64,000 nucleotides of DNA. It comes from Haladaptatus halobius. GTDB taxonomy: Archaea > Halobacteriota > Halobacteria > Halobacteriales > Haladaptataceae. Position 1 is the stretch's first letter. Each line of letters opens with the position of its first letter. The position numbers and the translations under genes are program-made. Shown here one piece after another: positions 53,408 to 61,505 of this stretch. The stretch spans positions 682,001 to 746,000 of the forward strand of contig NZ_CP085337.1 in NCBI RefSeq assembly GCF_020618475.1. The letters run 5' to 3'. The notes under the pieces were generated by a model. That model was not told the DNA's origin. It searched no databases and worked only from the letters and a program-made list of their open reading frames with translations.

Positions 53408-54136
53408 TTAAGGATCTAGCAACTTCGACTCCGCCTTCCGGAGGTGTTCGAGCACCGTCGCCTTCGCGACGCCAAGCTCCGCTGCGAGATCGGCCGCGGA
53501 GATCCCTCGGGGGCGCTCGTAGTAGCCCCGTTCGCGGGCGTACTCGAAGACCTCCCGTTGGCGCTCCGAAAGCGAGTCCTCAGGGAACAGCGGCGTCGCG
53601 GCTGCGTTGGGCGTCGTGATGCAGACAACGTCGACCTCGGCGTTGGCCTCCGACCGCACTTCGTCGAGCCAGTTACGAATCGTGTCGCGACAGTCGTCCG
53701 TCAGCACCGTCCACCGCTCGCGGCCGTTGCGGATGCGTACTGGTGCATCCGGAATGAGCCCGCGGGAGACCAGCGGCGTCACAATGCTGTTAGCCGGCTC
53801 GTAGGTGACCAGAAGACCGCGAGTGGTGTTGCCGGGGGCAACATCGGCACCGATCCTCTTTGAGGGAGAGGAACGCCGACCAGGGATCTCCTGCACGGAG
53901 GCGGTGAGTGGGGAAGCGTCGATGGCGGTGATCAAGTCGGCGACCGCGTCTGTCGTGTCGCCGAAGGCCGTGAACCGACCGATCGCGAGCCCGTCGACTT
54001 CGTAGACGCCGTGGCCGAGCAGGCCGGCGTCCGTCCGTTTGGTCACCTCGAGCGTCCAGCAGTCGGGGTGCCAGATGTCGAGAACCAGCCGGAGACATGT
54101 CACGTCTTCCGCGATGTCGGTCGACGGCTGTGCCAT
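53408..54136 (-). CDS. HTH_10 (Bat-type) transcriptional regulator
   Basis: The ATG at 54136 (MAQPSTDIAEDVTCLRLVL) gives 242 residues; a longer open frame starts inside the gap after the YkvI-like gene. DIWHPDCWTLEVTKRTDAGL is the sensory-domain opening of a subfamily. LSERQREVFEYARERGYYER and LAAELGVAKATVLEHLRKAE make up the HTH_10 domain (about 187-238). The gene is downstream of the YkvI-like transporter on the same strand (61-base gap), so it may be co-transcribed and regulate that locus. Confidence 0.9.
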   Translation of the reverse strand: MAQPSTDIAEDVTCLRLVLDIWHPDCWTLEVTKRTDAGLLGHGVYEVDGLAIGRFTAFGDTTDAVADLITAIDASPLTASVQEIPGRRSSPSKRIGADVAPGNTTRGLLVTYEPANSIVTPLVSRGLIPDAPVRIRNGRERWTVLTDDCRDTIRNWLDEVRSEANAEVDVVCITTPNAAATPLFPEDSLSERQREVFEYARERGYYERPRGISAADLAAELGVAKATVLEHLRKAESKLLDP

Positions 54137-54197
54137 GGTGTGCGAGTACGTTCCGATCCGATAAAATGGTTCGTCCGAAACTGAAGTCGCTGGCCGC

Positions 54198-55415
54198 TTA
54201 CGCGCGGCTCCAGAATTCCCGCTTCCAGTCCGGTTCAAACAGGCGGATGAGCCCGATCGTGAGCGTCGGGATCGCGAATAGGGCGATGAAGAAGTACGCC
54301 ATGATGGTGTACCCCTGCGCGACGAGCGCGATGATCCCGAACTGGGAGAGCAGGGTCGCGGTGACGAGAATACCGATGCCGATCGCGGCGCTCTGGAGCG
54401 GGGTGAGGCCGTCGACCTCGGCGAACCGCCCGGCGTCGATCTCCGCGAAATCGGTATCGACGCGGTGGATAATGGCGTGGATCGCCCCGACCGCCGTCTC
54501 GATAAGCGTCCAACCGATGACGATTCCGTAAAAGCCGATCAGCAGGGGGCCGCCGACGCTTCCCAACATGGGGAGCCACGGAACCTCTGCGCCCATCACC
54601 GACTCGCTTGGGTAGAAGCCCATCAAGCAGAGGTAGGTGATCAGGAACGGCAGTGTCATCATAACACCGGCGAGTACGCCGGAGATGATCGTCTCCTTTC
54701 GCGTTTCCTGTCGGTGCAGCACGAAGAACACCGCCGGGTAGATCGCCAAGTTGTATCCGACGTAGAGCGCACCCGACTTGAGCACCGCGCCCGTGCTAGC
54801 ATCGTTGACGTAGGACGTGTTTCCGGCTGCGAGCACGTTCGTCACGTCGCCCCATACAGCCGAGAGAACGATGACACCAAAGACGACGTATGCGAGGTAG
54901 AGGAAGCCGGTACCGACGGTCTTGAACCGCTCGATGAGGCTCGCCCCGTAGTACGTGAGCACGCCGACGACGGCGATGATGGCGACGATACCGAGCATGT
55001 AGGGAATGCCGAGCGTCTGCTCCATGATCGACCCCGCTGCTGAGGCCATCACCGCAATAACGACGGTCGCCATCACCACGAACAGAACGTCGAACAGCGG
55101 CCAGCCCTTCCAGATGATCGCCTGCATGTAGCTCTTGTAATCGTACGTACCGAACGTCCGGGAGAGGTCGAAGACGACTACCGACATGACGGTAAATCCG
55201 ACGAAGATGGCCACGATGGCGAGCAATCCGGCGGAACCGAACTTGGCACCGTAGGCAACGACCTCTCGGCCGCTGGCGTAGCCGCCTCCGATGAGCAGCG
55301 ACTGGAGGATAATCGCCGGAAGGACGATCGATCCGAACCGACCCTGCAACAGTCGGGCGAAGATGCTGATCGTGCGCTGGTCGCGGACGTCGGCTGATTC
55401 ACTCTGGCGTGGCAT
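54198..55415 (-). CDS. YkvI-family membrane protein (APC-superfamily-like)
   Basis: The 405-residue protein has about ten predicted spans. LLIGGGYASGREVVAYGAKF is the glycine-rich first-span motif of YkvI-type proteins, related to the APC fold. SYVNDASTGAVLKSGALYVG and YNLAIYPAVFFVLHRQETRK are further conserved regions. Possible role: uptake or export of an amino-acid-like solute; function not established. It diverges from a DUF1611 gene around a perfect palindrome, and both may be controlled together. Confidence 0.8.
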   Translation of the reverse strand: MPRQSESADVRDQRTISIFARLLQGRFGSIVLPAIILQSLLIGGGYASGREVVAYGAKFGSAGLLAIVAIFVGFTVMSVVVFDLSRTFGTYDYKSYMQAIIWKGWPLFDVLFVVMATVVIAVMASAAGSIMEQTLGIPYMLGIVAIIAVVGVLTYYGASLIERFKTVGTGFLYLAYVVFGVIVLSAVWGDVTNVLAAGNTSYVNDASTGAVLKSGALYVGYNLAIYPAVFFVLHRQETRKETIISGVLAGVMMTLPFLITYLCLMGFYPSESVMGAEVPWLPMLGSVGGPLLIGFYGIVIGWTLIETAVGAIHAIIHRVDTDFAEIDAGRFAEVDGLTPLQSAAIGIGILVTATLLSQFGIIALVAQGYTIMAYFFIALFAIPTLTIGLIRLFEPDWKREFWSRA

Positions 55416-55440
55416 ATGGTATCATCTACCGGTAGAAGAG

Positions 55441-55447
55441 ATAATAA
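55441..55447 (-). promoter_or_regulatory. Probable TATA box of the YkvI-like gene
   Basis: On the minus strand TTATTAT is centred about 28 bases before the ATG at 55415, the leaderless spacing. The palindrome at 55450-55471 lies directly upstream, over the expected BRE. Confidence 0.5.
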
Positions 55448-55449
55448 TC

Positions 55450-55471
55450 ACCACCTCTCATGAGAGGTGGT
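55450..55471. promoter_or_regulatory. Perfect 22-bp palindrome in the divergent promoter
   Basis: Each half is ACCACCTCTCA and its complement TGAGAGGTGGT, with no spacer. It is exactly 34 bases from each of the two divergent start codons (55415 and 55506). It probably binds a dimeric regulator controlling both genes, by blocking the BRE/TATA region of the YkvI-like gene. Confidence 0.75.
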
Positions 55472-55505
55472 AGCTCTTTGACCCGCTCACCGCCAATATG
55501 AGGCC

Positions 55506-56549
55506 ATGGATCTGCGAAGTGCGTTTGACCCGCCGACGCCGGCAGTCATCCTCGCGGAGGGGGCGTTCGGGAAAACAGCCGGTAAGACCGCCAACGGGGT
55601 CGTAATGCACAGCGAACTGTTCGATGTTGGGGCCGTCGTGGACTCCGAGCAGGCCGGTCGGTCGGCCGCTGACGTACTTGCCCGCTCGGACATCGCCGAC
55701 GTGCCGGTCGTCGCGTCGATGTCCGCTGCCCTGGAGGCGGTTCCCGAGGCAGAAGCACTCGTCATCGGCGTCGCGCCAGCCGGGGGCGCTCTCCCCGAGG
55801 AGTGGGTGACCGACATCCAGGCGGCGATGCGTACCGGGTGTGACGTCGTCTCCGGCCTCCACGTTTTTCTGAGCGAACGCGACGATTGGGTCGACCTCGC
55901 TGACGAATGCGGCGTCCGCCTCTTCGACGTCCGAAAACCCCCCACGGGTGACGACCTCAGGGTCGCAGACGGACGGGTCGACGACGTCGATGCCGACATC
56001 GTCCTCACGGTCGGCACCGACTGCGCGATCGGCAAGCGCACGACGACGTTCGAACTGTACCAGGCGGCTCAGCGGGCGGGTCTCGACGCTGGGTGGGTCG
56101 CGACCGGTCAGACGGGAATCATGGTCGGCGCTCACAGAGGAACCGTCGTCGACCGCGTGCCCGCAGACTTCACGGCCGGCGTCGTCGAGGACAACGTCTG
56201 TGCGGTCGGCGAGAATCACGACCTCGTTTTCGTCGAGGGGCAGGGAGCGCTCACCCACCGCGCTTACTCGGGCGTGACCCTTTCGCTGCTCCACGGCGCC
56301 TGGCCCAATGCCGTCGTGCTCGTCGATGATCCCGACCGAACCGAACGCACCCACTTCGACCGGTTCCCTATTCGCGGCGTCGACGTTGAGCGCGAACTCG
56401 TTGAACGCCTGTGTGACGCCCGGGTCGCCGCCCTCTCGACGTGGGGCGATCCGACGACCGAGCGGGAGCGGTTCGACCTGCCGACGGCGAACGTCTACCA
56501 CGAGGACGGTCCGGCGTCGCTCCTAGATGCCGTCCGGAAGGCACTGTAA
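55506..56549 (+). CDS. DUF1611 family P-loop protein (DgcN-like)
   Basis: The 347-residue protein has an N-terminal Rossmann-like domain (about 12-130; GVAPAGGALPEEW) and a C-terminal P-loop domain with VGTDCAIGKRTTTFEL (Walker A, about 170-178). VFVEGQGALTHRAYSGVTLS is the Walker B-like region. The family includes DgcN, which works with a racemase on D-glutamate derivatives; most members are uncharacterised. Here no epimerase/racemase is adjacent, but a divergent membrane transporter is, so uptake plus modification of a D-amino acid or dicarboxylate is plausible (inference). Confidence 0.85.
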   Translation: MDLRSAFDPPTPAVILAEGAFGKTAGKTANGVVMHSELFDVGAVVDSEQAGRSAADVLARSDIADVPVVASMSAALEAVPEAEALVIGVAPAGGALPEEWVTDIQAAMRTGCDVVSGLHVFLSERDDWVDLADECGVRLFDVRKPPTGDDLRVADGRVDDVDADIVLTVGTDCAIGKRTTTFELYQAAQRAGLDAGWVATGQTGIMVGAHRGTVVDRVPADFTAGVVEDNVCAVGENHDLVFVEGQGALTHRAYSGVTLSLLHGAWPNAVVLVDDPDRTERTHFDRFPIRGVDVERELVERLCDARVAALSTWGDPTTERERFDLPTANVYHEDGPASLLDAVRKAL

Positions 56550-56773
56550 CGGATGAACGGATCGTCTCCGTCGAGCTTGAGCTATCGCACTTTCAGATAG
56601 CGGAACTGTTCGAGACTGCGCTTGAAACCATATGCTGAAGCGACGTATGGCATCTGTCGTCGTAAAACTCCGGTTGAATACCGGATATATCTGAACACTT
56701 CAATATTATATAGAAGTAGGAATACCAAGAAGAAAGCTGTCAGATTCCGCTACGTTATGTTGAATAAGTGCAA

Positions 56774-57263
56774 AGCCTCGCCGACGGGCGGGGATATGCG
56801 CAGTAGGCTTGATTCGATTTCTGTCCGTCACTGCATTGCTGGATATATCACGAATGGTAGAATTAAGCGTCCTACCGTCGTATCTATAGCTACCGACGTT
56901 CCCCGGTTCCGAGGTCGGTCTTCGACCGTTCAACGGCTTCGTCGTCTCACTCGCCCGGGTAAGAAAGTCGACGTCCACTCCATCACGTCCAGGCCACTTG
57001 GTTGGCTGACGCTACTGATGGTACTCAGCAGACTGAATATCCAGTCGTGGACCGGAATGCGGTATTCCCGGGTGAAGCACCGGTTGCACATCGGTGGGAA
57101 GGTCACGTTGACACGGCTCTACGCGCTGAAATCTGCGTCTGTGGTCATAATTGGATGGGAACCGGTGAGGGAGGACGCGTAAGCGTACGTCGTTCCCGAG
57201 GAGACGCGTAACCGTAAATTCCCCTTTGGGGAATCCTCGCCCTTTAGGGCAGGAGGATGTCAA
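56774..57263 (+). mobile_element. Short element bounded by IS200/IS605-type hairpins
   Basis: The left end has CCTCGCCGACGGGCGGGG followed by ATAT. The right end has TTCCCCTTTGGGGAA, then CCTCGCCCTTTAGGGCAGG and GAGGATGTCAAT. The 490-bp interior has an open frame (57002-57211; RWEGHVDTALRAEICVCGHN) that may be a tnpB 3' relic, but no complete tnpB. Orientation is plus. Confidence 0.55.
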
Positions 57264-57455
57264 TACCAGTTACGTACTGCCTACCGAAGTGAGTAACGGA
57301 GAATACAGTGTAAAATGGAAGGGTTTTTTGACGATTGATTCACAGCCTTTGCAAAAATAGTTCTAAACTGTTCTTGGGATTGATGACGAGATGGATAGTT
57401 ATGCGTCTACAACGGCGCTGATCCTCGCGTGTCAGCTGTCGTGAGAAGGACCACA

Positions 57456-59294
57456 ATGACACAAGCTAGCCAATCAGAAAATGCGTCCGGAAGTAAGTCA
57501 GAGACGAATCGGCAAGGAGCGCTAAAAAGGAGAACGGTACTCTCCGGGTTAATAGCCACGGTAGGCGCATCGAGTCTCGCCAGCGCACAACAAACAACAA
57601 CTACCCAAGGTGGGGGTGGAAACCAACAGTCGTTAGTCCAAGCCGCAGAGCAAGGCGCTCAGCAAGGCGTAAACAGTGTTGAGGATTCGTTATCGGAAGA
57701 CGAACAGCAAGCGATTGTTGAGGGTGCAACGCAGGGCGCAGTCCAAGGTGCTATCAATCAGAACGTTAACGTCAATGTCGTGCAGAATGCTGCATTCGGC
57801 GCAGCAAAAGGAGCAGCCCAAGGTACGGTCAACCAAAACGTCAATGTTAATGTTCTCCAGAATGCCGCATTTGGTGCAGCTCAAGGTTCTATCAACCAAA
57901 ACGCCAACGTCAATGTCGTCCAGAATGCTGCGTCCGGCGGTGCCCAGGGTGCAGTCGAGGGGAGCTCGATAAATCAGAATGCGAATGTAAACGTCGTCCA
58001 AAACGCTGCATTCGGCGCCGCAAAGGGATGTGCGCAAGCAGGAGCAATCAATCAGAATGTTAACGTCAATGTTCTACAAAATGCCGCTCTCGGGGCAGCG
58101 AAGGGATGTCTTCAAACTAGGGCAGTCAACCAGAATGTCAACGTAAACGTCATTCAAAATGCGGCGTTGAGTGCGGCTGAAGGCGCCGTCCAGGGCGCTG
58201 CAACCAATCAAAACGTCAACATCAACGTTATTCAGAATGCCGCACTCGGCGCGGCTCAAGGGGGTGTTCGGGCTGCTGCAGCGAACCAGAACGTCAATAT
58301 CAACATTCTCCAGAACGCAGTGGCTGGCGCAGCGCAGGGCGTGTTGCAGCTAAATCAGAACGTCAATGTTAACGTCATTCAAAATGCTGCACTTGGTGCA
58401 GCCCAGGGTACGATTCAGGGTGCTGTGAACCAGAACGTCAACATCAACGTCGTTCTCAACGCAGCAGCTGGTGCAGCTCAAGGCGCAGCACAAGCGGGTG
58501 CAGTAAATCAGAATGTGAACATCAACGTCATCCTCAACGCCGCACTCGGTGCTGCCCAAGGCGCTGTGAACCAGAACGTCAACATCAACGTCGTTCTCAA
58601 TGCTGCATCTGGTGCAGCGCAGGGTGCAATCGCGGGCGCTGTGAACCAGAACGTCAACATCAACGTCATTCTCAACGCCGCTCAAGGTGCCGCAATAGGT
58701 GCTCTGCGAGCAGGTGCGATCAACCAGAACGTCAATATCAACGTCATTCTCAATGCCGCACTCGGGGCCGCTCAGGGATGTGTACAATCTGGTGCAGTAA
58801 ATCAGAATGTGAACATCAACGTCATCCTCAACGCCGCACTCGGTGCTTCCCAGGGAGCGATCAATGCAGCGGCGGGTACTCAAAACGTATCTCCCCAAGA
58901 GGTTCAAGCCGCAGCACTGGGCGGAGCGACGGGTGCTGTCGAACTTGCCTCAGTGAATCAGAACGTCAATATCAACGTCATCCAAAATACGGCGGCAGAC
59001 GGTGCGCAGGAGGGAGTACAAGCGGCAGCGACGGGCGCCTCTCTCCAAGAAATCCAACAAGCAGCGGAGCAAGAAGCGCAAGGCGGTCAAGTCAACGGTA
59101 CTCAACAACCCGGTGAAGGAACTCAAGAACCAGAACCAACTGCGGAACCCGAGCCGACAGCAGAACCAGAACCGACAGCAGAACCAGAACCGACAGCAGA
59201 ACCCGAGCCGACAGCAGAACCAGAACCAACTGCGGAACCTGAGCCGACAGCAGAACCCGAGCCGACAGCAGGGCCAGAAAATTCCAGCGGATAA
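57456..59294 (+). CDS. Tat-exported protein with 16 Asn-rich repeats and Pro-Glu tail
   Basis: From the ATG at 57456 the protein has 612 residues. GALKRRTVLSGLIATVGASS is a twin-arginine signal (Arg25-Arg26), with likely cleavage after ASA near residue 44. An acidic/Gln lead is followed from about residue 100 by 16 repeats of 21-26 residues, NQNVNxNVxxNAAxGAAQGA. Each has alternating polar/hydrophobic residues (a beta strand) and an Ala/Gly helix or turn. Residues about 557-608 are PEPTAE repeats, a wall- or linker-like tail, without a PGF-CTERM signal. A beta-solenoid or amyloid-like surface protein is plausible. No family is recognised. Confidence 0.85.
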   Translation: MTQASQSENASGSKSETNRQGALKRRTVLSGLIATVGASSLASAQQTTTTQGGGGNQQSLVQAAEQGAQQGVNSVEDSLSEDEQQAIVEGATQGAVQGAINQNVNVNVVQNAAFGAAKGAAQGTVNQNVNVNVLQNAAFGAAQGSINQNANVNVVQNAASGGAQGAVEGSSINQNANVNVVQNAAFGAAKGCAQAGAINQNVNVNVLQNAALGAAKGCLQTRAVNQNVNVNVIQNAALSAAEGAVQGAATNQNVNINVIQNAALGAAQGGVRAAAANQNVNINILQNAVAGAAQGVLQLNQNVNVNVIQNAALGAAQGTIQGAVNQNVNINVVLNAAAGAAQGAAQAGAVNQNVNINVILNAALGAAQGAVNQNVNINVVLNAASGAAQGAIAGAVNQNVNINVILNAAQGAAIGALRAGAINQNVNINVILNAALGAAQGCVQSGAVNQNVNINVILNAALGASQGAINAAAGTQNVSPQEVQAAALGGATGAVELASVNQNVNINVIQNTAADGAQEGVQAAATGASLQEIQQAAEQEAQGGQVNGTQQPGEGTQEPEPTAEPEPTAEPEPTAEPEPTAEPEPTAEPEPTAEPEPTAEPEPTAGPENSSG

Positions 59295-59309
59295 TATCTT
59301 CCTGCCCTA

Positions 59310-59344
59310 ATTGACGAGGCCTTCGCCTCGAATTTTCCGTCAAT
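59310..59344 (+). terminator. Probable terminator after the repeat protein
   Basis: The stem CGAGGC-CTTC-GCCTCG (59315-59330) is followed by AATTTTCC, and outer bases ATTGACG/CGTCAAT add a longer arm. It lies 16 bases after the stop codon. Confidence 0.5.
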
Positions 59345-59417
59345 CCGTCTGTCCAGCAATGACGAGCGACACCGCTATGTTCTAGTGAACTGCGTCGGAG
59401 TCGCGTCCGAACGGAGT

Positions 59418-59969
59418 TCACTCCAATGAGATCGTCCGGTCGGTCCACGCCCGAAGAAATCCCACGACCTCGCGTTCGCGACGCGAGACTGGATCGTCCG
59501 TCCCAAGTTCGTTGCTCTCGAAGGCATTCATCACCGCGCATTCCGCGGATGCGCAGTAGGTCGTTAGCCGTTCGGGGTCCAACGACTTGTGCTGGAACGG
59601 TATCGTCGTATCGTTGACGAACACTGCGCGAGAAGTGGGAACTTGGTCGAGAATTCGATCCGCTCGCTTGGCGTTGTCCTGGGCCAGAGTGACCGTCTCC
59701 TCGTCAGTCTCGCCTTCCGACCGCGGGGCGTTCGCATCGAGGACGCCGTACCACACTCCATCAGGAATCGTCGTGAAGCGGTCGAGCCTGCCGCCGAGCA
59801 CGCGTCCGTCACGTTCGACCTCTGGAGCGAACTCCAAGATGACCACGCCTTCGGTACCCTCACGTTCGATCCAAGCATCGAGCGCGCAGGCGGTGAGTCG
59901 GGTTTTTCCAGACTGTGAGGGGCCGACGATAAGGGTCGAGCCGGAGAGCTGGAAGCGGAGGTCGGTCAT
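59418..59969 (-). CDS. P-loop ATP/GTP-binding protein
   Basis: The 183-residue protein has STLIVGPSQSGKTRLTACAL (Walker A, about 10-25) and VVILEFAPEVERDG and SRAVFVNDTTIPFQ as candidate Walker B strands. SRREREVVGFLRAWTDRTIS is the C-terminal helix. It overlaps the stop of the Nramp-like transporter gene by 4 bases (ATGA), so it is translationally coupled. It may energise or regulate that transporter, but no such partner is known for Nramp proteins. Family not recognised beyond the P-loop. Confidence 0.75.
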   Translation of the reverse strand: MTDLRFQLSGSTLIVGPSQSGKTRLTACALDAWIEREGTEGVVILEFAPEVERDGRVLGGRLDRFTTIPDGVWYGVLDANAPRSEGETDEETVTLAQDNAKRADRILDQVPTSRAVFVNDTTIPFQHKSLDPERLTTYCASAECAVMNAFESNELGTDDPVSRREREVVGFLRAWTDRTISLE

Positions 59970-61291
59970 GTGACGACCGCCTCCTCGCGGACGTATTTCC
60001 CCAGGAGGACTATAGTCGCGATTCCGATGACGATGGCGAATACTAGGACGACTCCCGACAGTGTATCGACGCCATCCGCAATCCGTTCGCGGATGAAGTT
60101 TGCTGCGAGCACCCCCGAGACGAGAAGCAGGGTGAGTCCCCCGCAGTTGGCGAGCGTCGAGTTCGACTTCGGAACCGCGCGGGAGTTCAGGAGGTACAGG
60201 ACTACGGCAATGGCGAATGGCGTCCCAACCGTGCCGAGCGCGAGGACGAGCACGAGCTGGCCGATGACCTCCCCGCCGATGAAGGCACCTGGTGCGGACA
60301 ACAGCGCGAATGCGGCGAGTAGCGCCCGGTACCGGGAGTCCTCAACCGTCGTTCCCCAGCCGAGCTTATCCGCGACGAGGAAGGGAGGGACGATCGTGTT
60401 CCCACCGAGCGTCGAGATCGCCGCACCGCCAAGCCCGAGCAGGAAAAGCCACCTAGCGCTCGATCCGACGAGTGGGCCGAGGGCCTGCGCCGCGCTCACG
60501 GTCGTCAAGTTGGGGTTGGTGAGCACGCTGGCAGTGACGAGGAAGATCGCAACGCTGTAGACGCCGAACGCGACGACCATCGAGGCGACGATGTCGAAGG
60601 TTGCGAGGCTGTACTCGCGGTCGGTCCACCCGCGAGCGTGCATTGTATAGGAGTGCATCGTGATCAGCGTGATGTGAACTGCACCGCCGAGGATGCCCGC
60701 GGCCACGACCGCACTGCCTGAGGGGAGCGAGGGGACGAGTCCCAGAACAGCACTCCCAGGGTCGATCGGGACGACGGAAAGCGATGCGACAAACGCGAGC
60801 ACGACCGCCGTAACGAGGATCTTCGCCGCGAGTTCGATGAAGTGGTAGCCTCGCCCGGCGAGACCGACCGCGAGAAGCAATGCCCAGATGCCACCCCATA
60901 CTCTGGCATCGATTCCCGTTATCGTTGACGAAACCGAGGCGACGGTGTTCATGATCACGAGCTGTGCGACGCCAGCCGCAATCACCACGTCAACGACGAG
61001 AATCCAGGCCCACCACTTTCCGATATACTCCTCGACGACGCCCACGATTCCGTGCTCGGTGAGGAGACCCAACCGCATCGCGAGGTACTGAGCTAGTGCA
61101 CCCGCGACCGCAGAGAGGATCACGACCCACAGCAGGGCGTAGTTAAAGCGTGCACCCGCGGTGACCAGGCTCGCCATCGTCGCCGGGCCTGCGGCGATCG
61201 CCCCGGCGACCCACGACGGGCCCATCTCGCCGAGGTAGTCACGAACCGCACCTCCCTCTGCGGCGGTCGTGCTAGATGATGTCTTGTTCAT
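59966..61291 (-). CDS. Divergent Nramp-family-like transporter
   Basis: The 441-residue protein has about eleven spans. MGPSWVAGAIAAGPATMASL resembles Nramp TM1, but the metal-binding DPGN is replaced by AGPA. The TM6 region reads LGGAVHITLITMHSYTM, resembling but not matching the canonical MPH motif. Absence of the TM1 Asp suggests a cargo other than Mn/Fe, as in non-canonical Nramp-related proteins. LLTEHGIVGVVEEYIGKWW is a conserved family loop. The P-loop gene is coupled downstream. Confidence 0.8.
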   Translation of the reverse strand: MNKTSSSTTAAEGGAVRDYLGEMGPSWVAGAIAAGPATMASLVTAGARFNYALLWVVILSAVAGALAQYLAMRLGLLTEHGIVGVVEEYIGKWWAWILVVDVVIAAGVAQLVIMNTVASVSSTITGIDARVWGGIWALLLAVGLAGRGYHFIELAAKILVTAVVLAFVASLSVVPIDPGSAVLGLVPSLPSGSAVVAAGILGGAVHITLITMHSYTMHARGWTDREYSLATFDIVASMVVAFGVYSVAIFLVTASVLTNPNLTTVSAAQALGPLVGSSARWLFLLGLGGAAISTLGGNTIVPPFLVADKLGWGTTVEDSRYRALLAAFALLSAPGAFIGGEVIGQLVLVLALGTVGTPFAIAVVLYLLNSRAVPKSNSTLANCGGLTLLLVSGVLAANFIRERIADGVDTLSGVVLVFAIVIGIATIVLLGKYVREEAVVT

Positions 61292-61310
61292 ACCCGAATG
61301 ATATTACCCA

Positions 61311-61320
61311 CGAATAAAAT
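61311..61320 (-). promoter_or_regulatory. Probable TATA box of the Nramp-like operon
   Basis: ATTTTATTCG on the minus strand is centred about 25 bases before the ATG at 61291, the leaderless spacing in haloarchaea. So the Nramp-like operon has its own promoter and is not just an extension of the symporter operon. Confidence 0.5.
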
Positions 61321-61379
61321 ACATGCCGGCACTACGGGGCGGAGCAGGCCGACTGCCTCGAGGCGTGATCCCATGCGGT

Positions 61380-61505
61380 TCACCCTCGCTCTAACCGACG
61401 GATATCCCTGGTGATCACGGCCATCTCGTAGCAGAATACGAGGAAAACGCCGAGAAGACTTCCCCAGAGAACGACCGTGAAAGCCGTCGGACCCATGGCA
61501 GCCAT
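61380..61505 (-). CDS. Tiny membrane protein coupled to the SSS transporter
   Basis: A 41-residue frame starts at the ATG at 61505, which overlaps the symporter stop by one base (TAATG). AFTVVLWGSLLGVFLVFCYE is a single span; the tail AVITRDIRRLERG is basic. No family is recognised, but the position and the small protein next to the other symporter (16654-16818) suggest a transporter-associated micropeptide. Confidence 0.6.
   Translation of the reverse strand: MAAMGPTAFTVVLWGSLLGVFLVFCYEMAVITRDIRRLERG

Noticed and set aside
58350..58907. Minus-strand frame of about 185 codons opposite the Asn-rich repeats
   Set aside because: It is open only because the sense codons are repetitive; it has no start region or motif.
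57750..59030. Regular DNA repeats that might be a CRISPR array
   Set aside because: The repeats are in-frame, of uneven length and with protein-level conservation; there are no unique spacers or cas genes.
59092..59359. Minus-strand frame of VGSGSA repeats
   Set aside because: It is the antisense reading of the PEPTAE-coding repeats and has no independent start or context.
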